Shown here piece by piece: positions 21,283-61,222 of a stretch of DNA of 64,000 nt (position 1 is the first letter of the stretch; each line of letters opens with the position of its first letter). The position numbers and the translations under genes are program-made. Source of the DNA: Cynocephalus volans (taxonomy: Eukaryota; Chordata; Mammalia; Dermoptera; Cynocephalidae); contig NC_084474.1 in assembly GCF_027409185.1 (NCBI RefSeq), positions 92,879,005 to 92,943,004 of the forward strand. Direction: 5' to 3'. Below the pieces are notes generated by a model. That model did not search any database, had not been told where the DNA came from, and saw only the letters and a list, made by a program, of their open reading frames with translations.

Positions 21283-22580
21283 GAGATCCTGCAGCAAAAA
21301 GCCTCCCAAATCAACTTTCAAAGATTTGCCACTAAGGAATGTTGGTTCTCTTGTAAAACTCAGAGATCTCTTTTTAAAATAGTAAAACTATATACTACAG
21401 GAAAGATCCCTTAATTTTTATTTCTTATTGGTATAAAATCAAATTCTTAAGACTCCAAAATATTGTGTTACCTCCAAAGAATTAAGTAAAAAAAGATTGC
21501 CATAGTAGGAAAAGTCTAGAATTGTAAACTGCCAAATATAAAAACTTGGAAAGTCATCGATCTCCTATCTTACTTTCTTACCTGTTGGAAAGATTTCCTA
21601 ACTTTGGAGAACCTGGGGCTGCTGCTGAATGCAGGCCTCGCCTGTCTCTGCTGATGGCCGTTCGCACCTCCACCAGATAAGTCAGGAGATGAAATCGACA
21701 ACAGTCCATTTGCTGCTTATGAAATAAACTCTTGCAAAATGTGCCAGAGGAGGAGGGGGGCATGAATGGTTAAAAAAAAGCAATGATAAGAATGCGTGTG
21801 ATTTTTTTTTTTTTTTTTGGCCACCCCTTCAATGGCACAGATAATGAAGTGACAGCTATAAACATATGCATAGAAGAGTTTGGAATTTGTTTGTAAAATG
21901 TTAAATTTGCTCTTGGACATAAACTTTTTTTTTCCTTTTCACAAGAGGGCAGTTGGGATTCAAATATATTGTAGTAGTTGGCTGGGGGGAAATCTATCAA
22001 ATTCCATGGTCAATTGGGCTTTTCTCCCCATCTGCAATATAAAATATTTAATTTCATACTGATTTTTTTTAATGCATTAGGGTTCAACATAAAAGGCACA
22101 AAATAAATAAAAATATTATTAAATAAACGGAAATTATGATTTCAAGTTTCATGTGGAGTTGTATCTTACTGTTTGGTTACTTTTTCCAATTTAGTTTGAC
22201 AGACTTAGTAAATAGCACCCAACTGTGAACTGAGGTAGATCCACATTGTAAAGAAAGCTGGGTCCCCTCCATTTTATCTCTAAATTTAAGATGCTTTTAC
22301 AAAAACAAAAATCCATTTTAATCGTATGCAGAAGCAATGACAGGTGGCACTACCTGAAGAAAGCTTAGAACAATGAGCAGGTTTGCAAATAAGACCTATG
22401 CCCAAATCGTACTCTCCATCAGCCATAAATAAATCTCAGACTGGAGGACAAAAAATCAAACATTTAAAAATAACCCTGAAAAAGTCTCAAGACTTTAACA
22501 ACAGGTCTTTTTGACTGACTGCCATAGAAGTGCACATGGTCCATTTTCACTAAGCAATGGCAACAGCCAAGCCAGACCAG

Positions 22581-22675
22581 ACAGAGAGAGAGAGGGAGGG
22601 AGAGGGGGGGAGAGGGGGAGAGAGAGAGGGAGAGGGAGGGAGAGGGAGAGGGGGAGGGAGAGGGAGAGAGAGAGG
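22581..22675 (-). repeat. CU-rich low-complexity tract in the AGO2 3' UTR
   Basis: The + strand is purely G and A for 95 bases, built from GAGAGA and GAGAGGGAGG units. In the AGO2 mRNA it is an unbroken pyrimidine tract of C and U, a possible binding stretch for polypyrimidine-tract or poly(C)-binding proteins. Confidence 0.92.
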
Positions 22676-25600
22676 TGTGTATCATTGAATGCTTCACTTT
22701 TTAACTCCAGAGAAAAGACTTGTTGAATTATGATATAGCATCTCGATCTGAACACTTTAAACTCACTCTGCCTAATATTTTTGCATACTCTGAAACTTAC
22801 AAATTTCACATCTGATTTAAGGCTTAATTTAAAGTGGCATTACCACCTAGCATCATGCAAGCATTAGACATCCTCAAGACACACAGAATGGTATTAAACT
22901 AAAGACAATGACATGAAGCCTCAGAATTGTATTTAGTAGATACTGTAATTTTATAATTAATTTTACAATCCATGTAGCAAATGAAAAATTATACAGAGAG
23001 GCCAATGTATATAAATAATAGTTATACAGGAACTGTCAATTCACAAAACAGCACTGCATGGTTCTATACTGCAAGCACAAGACATCGTCGTGTAAATCCA
23101 CTGTACAGGTACAAACGAGGGTGTAGACAATACACAGAATACCACCTGAAACGAGGCCCTTTCAGCTGCTCACCTTCCTAGAACATAGTAAACTTTAAAT
23201 GGTCATAATACATTTTGATTCAAAGTGTCTTCTAAACTGTTCTACTGTGGGGGAGAATTAAGAAGGGGCAAGATCCACCTATGGAACTTCTGAATTCATT
23301 TTTGGTTCTTTCAATTATTTTATAAAAATAAAATAAAACTAGAAAAATTGATAAAAGTCAGGGCTACAAGCCCTCAATACCTGTTAGGTAAGTAATGTGG
23401 AGTGTACCAGAGGTAAGAAAAGTCTGGATTTCTTCTACATTCTCTTCTTGTATTTAATGAGTAATTAGCCACTTTGCTGCACAGAAACTTAAAATTATCC
23501 TCTTAAAACTTTTTAAAAAATAAAAACTTGCTTGCTTCTACAGTTCTAAAACACGAATTCATACCTCTGACAATCACGTTAAAATCCACTATCAAACGTG
23601 GGATTCAAATTTCAGTTAAATGCTCAACTATGTACTTTAGTGTTTGAGTCACATACGTCTGGCTTTGGAGAGGAAGCGAAACTGTTCACGTGCCATCCCC
23701 ATGCGGCCGCGGCCTGCCAGGGAAAGGCCTTCACTGCCTTTCAGAATGGAGGGACTGGGGACAGGGAAGGCCCAGAGCAGCCACCAGAAAGGATTTTCTG
23801 TATATTTAAAAAATAAATACATTGGATTATTTCTCCACTTAAAAAGAAGGTCATCCTTTGACAGGGAGGGTGAGTTTTAATCAGACCACTGGCAAAGAAA
23901 CTACTCAAGACCTGGCTTAAAACGTTAGATAAAACTGCATGTCAGGCCCGTCACAACTGCAGTGCTGTGTGCACAGCTTCGAGCTGACACTACACCCAAG
24001 TAAGCAGTTTCCCAAAAGTCACAACACAGCAACAGTAAAGAAAAGCACTCCAAAATAAGAGCAGTAGGACTGAATAACACCTTCCATCTGAGGACTGCAC
24101 GCACACTTTATAAAGACATGATTCCAATTACTTTTTTAAAAATCTACACCCATTACAATGAATATTCTTATTGAGTGACTATGAGAACAAAACCACCAGG
24201 TTTTGCTGATGGCCATGGTCAATGCCTGACTAAGAGATGGGTCTCGCACCAGCCTCCGGCAATCCCAGTGGAGTGGACCTGGTGAGGGTGCGGGAGAAGC
24301 GTGCAACTAGAGTGCAGGCAGCTAGGCTGCGTGGTGTCAGCTGACAGGCCGGGGCCAAGGAGCAGAGAGCAGCAGCTTCCAAGGTGGGAGGCCGATGACT
24401 GACTTGAGGGACGGCACAGGCTTATTTCCCAATAAAAATGCAGCCCAACATGATTCTGAAAGGACACTGAGGACCGGACTTTAAAGGCACAGAGTCTGAG
24501 GCTGGGTCTTCCAGAACACACTCAGGCTGGCACCGATGGGAACCAGAGGAAGGCCTGGGAGCCACCTGCTTCTCGGGACAGAGGGGCCTGCCCTCTCCAA
24601 GCACTCGAGGTTGCACACACCATCCCCAGAGGTCAAAGGAGCCTAGGCCTGCCCACAGTACCTCCCTGGTCAAGGGGTCTACACTGCACCCATGGCCGGT
24701 GGCGTAAGGTGTTCTGGGGATCAACTCACTGATTCTAAGGACCCTTGGAGATGCAGAAAGGACTGAATGAGGATATCCTCAACATCTAGTTCCTCTGGAC
24801 ATGGGGGGAAAGAGTTAATATTTGGTGTTTTAGCTTTAACTCTGAACTACTGAAATCCAAGGAGGCTTTAAATAGGAGATAATCCAGCCCCCTCCACCCC
24901 TGAGAAAAGGGGACAGGGTGAAGTTAGGACTGAACCCTTCAGCCATACCACCAAGGGCATTTAAAGACCTAACACATCTAAATCTTTCACAGCAGCCAGT
25001 CAGATAGAAAAACAGTAACAAAAGCACCAGTGATCTTCAGTTCCCTCGTTTTTGAACAATCTTTCATGAATGCAAAGATGGTGGGAGAGGCCCACCTGAG
25101 CGTCTTGGAGACACACGAGCAAAAAGCTGACAAGCTGACCCGAGAGCAAGTTCGCACTGCTGAACGGAGGAGGAGCTGCTGCACAGGGTCCTCCAAACAC
25201 CCTGTGTCAGAGTCTGGCTGAACACCGAGGCCAACCCAGAGGACCCCAGCAGCCAGGGAAGCAGGTCAGCAGACGTGCGGGCACCTGCCCGAAATGTCCC
25301 TGCTTCTTGGGGTGGTTTCTATATACAGAACAGTATGATGGCAGAATTACAAAACATTCTTAGAAAGACCGCAAAGGACACTTGGCTCATTCAAAATTAC
25401 AGCACGCCACGTAGCATAAAAAGCATCAAAACCCATAACACCAGCGTTCAAGGCAGTCACTTGCAGGTAATGATGTATTAGAACCCCTCTGGGCCAAAGT
25501 CAATGTCTGATGAGCGTCCAACATGAGAAGAGAGCCACCTCCAAACACCCAGACATCTGGAATTACAAAACAGTCTGTCTGCCTGGCCCTCAAGAATTCC

Positions 25601-26552
25601 AAAGCGAACCAGTGAAGGTGTTCTGGAGCACACACTAACCTTCTGAAGATTAGAGAACTTAAGGAACCTACACAAAGAAGAGGTGGCCAGAGGGACATCG
25701 GATGGTCCACAGTACAGGCTGTGGGTAAATGACGTTTCTGACAGCAAAGTGGTTAATTACCAGGAGGGGCGTTCAGAACCCTCAGTTCTCCCAAGATAGA
25801 TGTCCTGCAAGCCAGCATTAGGTGGCCCGCTGCGCCACTAGTGGGGACTTGTACTTCAAGATGCCAGCTGCGGACCCTGTGTTCTTTTCAACAAAGGGCC
25901 CTGGATTTAAACAAAATGATTTGCTTTCAACCCTTAGTTCATTTTTAAGCAGGGAGTGCTAGTAACTCAAGGCCCAATGTCAGAGGTCAATCACGTCTGC
26001 ACTGTCTTTTGAAACCACACAACTATTTCAAATGTATTATTTGCAACAGAGTCAGCATTTAAGCACCTTTGGGATTTTACAGAGTGTACATAAAGGGAGA
26101 AGAGGAAGCCATTTTCAACCCATTCATACATAAAGCAAAAACAAAAAAAGTGCTTTCTTGTATTACTAAACAGGTAAGTCAAAAGCCAGGCAGGACACAG
26201 ACTGACAGAAGGTTTCACCACACAGGGCCCTGCACGGACACTCTTGCCAACCTGGGAGGATAGCAGGCAGAAAAGCCCTTCCATTTCACTCCTGCTGGCC
26301 TCTCAAGAGTCCCAGAATCTCAGGTGGGTAGCGCTGAGGAGCCCCTGGTCCACCTGAGACAGCAGAGGACGAGGAGGAGGAGGGGCTGCCATGGTCACAG
26401 TATGGCACACAGATTTTCAAGCCAGAACTGAACAGATGGATGTTCACAATTCAGTTTATTCAGGCAACATTTTGGCTATTTTCAGTGTGGATAGCTACAT
26501 TTAAGAGCAAACATGTATCTATTGAGAATTCAGAGGTAGCCTTTATCTGCAG

Positions 26553-26574
26553 TTTTTTTTTTTTTTTTTTTTTT
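26553..26574 (-). repeat. A22 run in the AGO2 3' UTR
   Basis: Second long A-run in transcript sense. It would be a strong artefactual priming site for oligo-dT. Confidence 0.95.
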
Positions 26575-29500
26575 AAATAAAAAGTATTTAGAAATCACCT
26601 TCTGTAGTGATTTGGCTAAGCCAATACATTCACTTTAGACAATAAAATGGCAAAACATATCCAAAGAAGCATAAGAGAGGGCACCATGATGGCATTGATG
26701 TGACATGAACACACATACAGGTGACCAGTTTGGGATTAAAAGCTCCTTTCTGTATCCGACACTAGGTAGCCTGACCATGGACAGACTCACACGATGTGAG
26801 TGGAGCACACACTTTGAATTTAGCAAAACCACAAGGCAGATGGGGACAGCGCTGGGCTTCCCATGTCTGGCATCTATGGATGCCGCCACGCACTACAGTC
26901 CTGACACAATGGTGACCACATGGCTTTAAAATGACAGCTGACCCGAGACGCAAGGGAGGCCCTCGCATCCTCGTAACACAGGACACACAGGTGCTTCCTG
27001 GCTGGACTGTCCAAGACTGGATGGAACTAGAAGCGAATGCTTTACAAAGGGAGCCATGGCAAATAACAAGAAATTAAACAGACCAAAAAAGTGTTCAAAA
27101 GATTTACAATCAGTCCTCTTAAAATTGAATCTTCAGACAGCAAGAGAGCATACATACTCTCCTAAGAGATTGAAAACTTCCTTTCAGAAAAATAAGAAAA
27201 TGGGGCTAATTTGTCCTTCATGAATGGTCAACAGACACAAGGCTAAAGAGAAGAAAACAATTAAGTCCGCACAACTCTAATACATAATACTGAAAAATGT
27301 GGCAGTATCACTAAATCAAAGCAACGTGTTGTTTTCATATAATTTCTGCTACCATAAATCTATTTACAATCATTTCAAACAAGTACAGCAGATGCAAAGT
27401 TGGACATAATAAAAAGAATTTGTCAAAAAATCAGTGCAATTATTTTGAACTGAAAATTTTCCTTACAAAAAAGAGCATGTGTGTATAACACGGACACCCC
27501 ATTACAAAGTCACATGTGCACTGTGTCTACAGTGAAAAACATCACAGCAGCTGAAACTGCTGGCACGGCAGCTAGAGAAAATATTCTCGGTCACTTTGGG
27601 GAAGGGTTTAAAATATAAATAAAATATTTGCATTCTGCAAGTGAGGCGCATGAACACTGAGGAAGTTTCTGTTTCTATTTACTGTACATTCCTTTTCTCA
27701 TGAGAGATGAGTCAAAGAGAGGTCACAGGAAAATTTCTTATGGCTTGTCTGGGCCACTGGGATTGTCCACTGTCTGGATTAGTTCAACTTCTAAAGCTCC
27801 TCCTAATGGAACTGCCTTAGGTATAGGAAAATGCCCATGAAAAGTTCTTTTAACTGTCCAACAGAGCAAAGTCACATTGAAGGACTTCATCCAGTTCCTG
27901 AAGGCTCATGAGACAAGCCAAGCGCCACCGTGACCATGAGCAACCGAGAGAAGCCGCCAGCCCCTGAAGGCGTCCTTGAGACACGCTGGTGTCTCAGCTG
28001 TATGATGCTTGGCTGGTCTACCCTTAACCTATTGTATCAAATATATAATTTGACTGAAAAATTGCCTTGTAAAAATAAAATTTAAATCACCCCGCAGGTC
28101 AATGTAAAATTACATTGCTGCATATGTAAGAAAAACAATTCATCCAGAAAAATTACATTTGTGGCTTTCAAAAATAAATCATCCAGCAAACTTGAAGGTA
28201 AACATTAGGTAATTTATAAAAGTTGGGGAAAATAATTTCTATCATACCCATAAGGTACCACATGCATTGGAATATCCACGTCGGCCAAACCAAAGCGGAG
28301 CGGAAAGGAAAAAATAAATAGCAACATTTGCATTTAACAACAATAAAATAACATACAACAACAACAATAAAACTCCCCCCCAACCCTGCTACAGGAACTG
28401 AACTTAAATTGTCTTTTCTAATGGGCACTCAGTAAAGGGATAAGCATCAGTAAGCCGGTGTCTAGGCCGGCCTCCAAAAGCATGGAAAGCACTCCCGCCC
28501 CAACAGTCCTATCTTGGGCAAGCTAATGCCATGGCCACGCGCCATTCGTGGTTCTAGAGAGTGCAGACATTCATTCAAGGGAGTATGAGAACACGACTGG
28601 AAAGCAACATAATCTTGGGGTGGGGGGGGCAGACCCTAAATGTAGTATCAAAAGTGTGTATGTAAAGACTTCTTCAAACAGAGAAAACCAAAACAAACAA
28701 TCCCTTTCTAAAAGTACAGGTATGCCCCGTTTTACAAAATTTATCTGAGCTAGGAAAATCTGAGCTTATAATACACAAGGGACAGGATGGTGTATTTGCA
28801 TTACCAAAGGGCTCTTATACAAAACAGCGGCTTCAAATGGCTCCCCTGGGTTTCTTTAATCGCTTAGTTATCACGAGAACTTGTCTAATGTAATAACGGT
28901 AAACGGACAGGAGTACATTATTGTTTTAAAAAAGTAAGCATTTTAAAATAAACTAGGAAGAGTCCCAGTACAGGAATTTAATTGGGAGTCCTCTTTTAAA
29001 GAGTCCCAGTTTTTCTTTCAAATGAACCCAGATTTCTACATCATAATTTTCACATTCAGTTTGCTGAAAGCAAGGCACACCTTACTTAGCATGGGGTGGG
29101 GACAAAGCCAGCGAGTGGGCACCCCTCCAATCTGAAAGGGCCCCACTGCCTTGGGAGACAGACCAGACCCAGGAGAAGAAAGGCGATGCCTGTGGAGCCC
29201 TGCAGCCCAGCCTGGAGGCAGCTCTGTGTTCAGTGGGCCCAACACAATCAGAAGACAGGGAGGGGTCCGCTTCTGGCTTCCATGTGAACAGGGCTGGGAC
29301 TTAACCTACTGCACTTTGAGGTTTTACACTGTCTCAAAACTTTATCCTAATAATGGGGGAGATTGGTAGAAATTTGGGAAAACAATTATTTACCTGAGAA
29401 ATTGTAACTACAGCCATTTAAATTCTGAATCATCAGCCATGTATAAAGGTATAGCTAACTCAACCAAAGACATTTGGCCTATTAATGTTTTTAGTATTAA

Positions 29501-30204
29501 AAGTTTTATAAAACAAGCACAGGGCTGTAAAAAGTACCCTTCTCAAAGTACTTTGTCCCACTGAAAAAAACTTTTCCTTCCAAAAAAAAAAACCCAACAA
29601 TTCATAATTCATAGGTCTAATTTCCTGCCAGCCTGCAAGCTTTCCCAGGTATCGGCTAGAAAACACCTCCCGTCACTGCTGAGGAGTCCCTCCCTTCTGG
29701 TCCCTCAGTGCTCCAAGGAGAACATTCTTGAGAAAGCAGGGCCCTCAGGCTTCAGCAAGCCCCAAGTGACAAGTGACTGTTTAAACTGCAGATGCCCAGG
29801 CCCAGCCCCAGAGAACCTGACTCAGGAGGTTTGCAGCAGGCCCAGGAGTCGCATCTTGAACCAGAACCACCATTCATTCCCCTGACTACTGAGACCCTGC
29901 TGCAGGTGGCAGAAACACAACTTTGAGACATATGGTTCCAGATGATTCTAAAAATGGCTGAAAACTAACCTAATTTCAGATTTTTAAAGTTTATTAGTCA
30001 AAAGATTCCCACCTTAGTCTGAATGTGGCTGGCAATTTAAGCTAAGAGCGTATTCATATCCTTCTGAAAACAGGAGAAAAGTGCCACTGGCCAATACAAT
30101 GATAAGGAGTTGCAATGTTTCTTAGAGTAGAGACTTCCGTCGTTTAAAAAGATATTTTTAAAAAAAAAGATACAGCAAGAAGAGACTAATGCTGTTAATA
30201 AGAC

Positions 30205-30241
30205 ACCCACATGCACACACAGACACACACACGCGCACACC
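30205..30241 (-). repeat. Imperfect (GT)n repeat in the AGO2 3' UTR
   Basis: The + strand has CACACGCGCACAC-type alternation. In the transcript it is a GU/UG-rich run. Confidence 0.85.
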
Positions 30242-32120
30242 ACTCCGAGTATATATCTTCACAAATAATAGTAATCCCTTTGTCGTTGCTGCCAAAATTC
30301 AGGTGAAGTGTCTGGGACGCTCCACCCGCGGCGCGCTGTCTCCCCCCCGACTCCTGCCATCTCCAAAGCAGGCCAGCAGCGAAGGCAGAGGTGGGCAATT
30401 GCTTGCTCGAGCTTGAGGCACCGCCACTGGGACCTTCCCTCCCCTGCAGTGCCAGAGGTAAATGTCACGCAGGGCTGGGGAGGGGACATCAGCAGGGAGA
30501 GAGGGAAACTACAGAGCACAAAGCAGCACTAGGGGAAGGCTGGTCTCCTTCCTCAACCTCTACGTGGAACATGGATTTGATCATACAAAATTGTGGACAA
30601 GGACAAAAAGCCCATTCAGCACAAACAGAGCTCTCTGCTGTCATCCTTTCACATTGTCTGTGGTGTCACTCTTAGTGCAATGGTTTCCAGATTGGCAAAC
30701 CCACATCTGGGGCCCCGAACCCAGTGCCCAGCAGAAACGGCCCATGCCCGCTGCTGGCCTGGCCACAGGTGAGCCTCCTGCGGGCAGGTGCCATTGCTCC
30801 AACCGCTGGCCTCCTGCCCAGCGGAGAGCCACTGCCAACAGCTGGCGACGTGTTTCAGTGCACAGATCCTATAAAACTCGCCCGACAAAACTACACAGAG
30901 AGGGAAGTGCACTCTGAGGTGAGGCGTGAACTTGTTTCCCAGCAATGGAAGAATAAATAAATCCCATTTGTGCTTCTTCGGCTGAGCGACACGTGGGGAG
31001 GAGGCAGCAGGGAGGGCAGCGAGTGACCGCGGGAGCACACTCGTCCTTCTGAAGGTACAGGCTATACACTCTACACTGGGGGAGGCGGATCACTGTCACA
31101 TTGAGTCAGTTGCATATTCCTGTACGTAGCACTAAGAACCACAAGAGGTGGTCCAATCTCCAGGCTCCAAAACACTCCTGATATGCTAAACAGATCACAA
31201 GAAGCACCCCATAGTCAATAAAATGAAAAACAGCATCTATCACATTAATACTGCAAACCAGATATATATATTTTTTCTCTTACATTAAAGACATAACAGT
31301 GAAAAAGGATTGTACTGTATTTATCACCACAGACCCGTATTCTTTAGAAACTTTGGAAAATAAATGTCACAGTCCTATAGGACAAATCTTATGATTAGAC
31401 TGTCGGTATATTGTCTTTTTTCTTTTTTAAATAAATTTTTACTAAAATGGCACTAGTCTGCCAATCTTTCTGGACCCGTGAATGCTTCAAACACTGCGGC
31501 CCGTCTCCTGCCACCGCTCCTAGTTCAGGCTGAGTGAAAGGCGCAGTGGCAGGCAGACGGAGACCCCTGGACACCTTGACAGGGCCACCTGCCCTCGGTC
31601 CCAAAGAGCTTGTGTAAGCCACGGCGGGAGCACACGAGCATTACTTGGAAATGAACTTGGTGACAACCTCAGAAGGTTCAAGGCTTTAAAACCACATCGT
31701 GTTTTGTGTTGCTTTCGCTCTCAGAGAACGCGCACAACTAGTTCGAGCCCATCAATTTCATAGAGAATCATGTGTTAAAAACAAGTAAATTGAATGACCA
31801 AATAAATTAAAAATGTTTTAAAGCCCTGAGTTCATAGACTGGTTTTAGGAGATTTTAGGAAACACGGGACTCTATTTTAATAAGCAGCGTACAGATTTTG
31901 GCAAACCACACTTCCTACGACAAGTGGGCCTCATACAGGTCTGCAGTTCAAAATCCAAGTCTGAAATCTAGGACGGAAGGCATTCCAGAGAATGGATAAG
32001 ATCGATGACGTCTCATAGTCGATGCTGGCTGTCACGGAAGGGCTGGGCGTCTGTTGGTCTGAGTGTAGCTGGTCTCATGTGAATCCAACTCGGTATACAA
32101 TCGCTAAACACTAAAACATG

Positions 32121-61222
<29,102 letters not shown>

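Larger units (their letters stand above)
20110..32120 (-). other. AGO2: AGO2 3' UTR, about 12 kb (3' end inferred)
   Basis: This is the stretch downstream of the AGO2 stop on the - strand, ending near tandem poly(A) signals at 20,130-20,140. It is AT-rich, and apart from simple repeats I saw no LINE, SINE or DNA transposon in it, unlike the introns on one side and the intergenic DNA on the other. Human AGO2 is also known for a very long 3' UTR, on the order of ten kilobases. No open frame inside has recognisable similarity. The exact end, and whether shorter forms exist, cannot be read from the sequence. Confidence 0.75.

Noticed and set aside
22464-22809. Serine/leucine/proline-rich frames over the GA tract
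   Set aside because: They are pure translations of the simple repeat in the 3' UTR.
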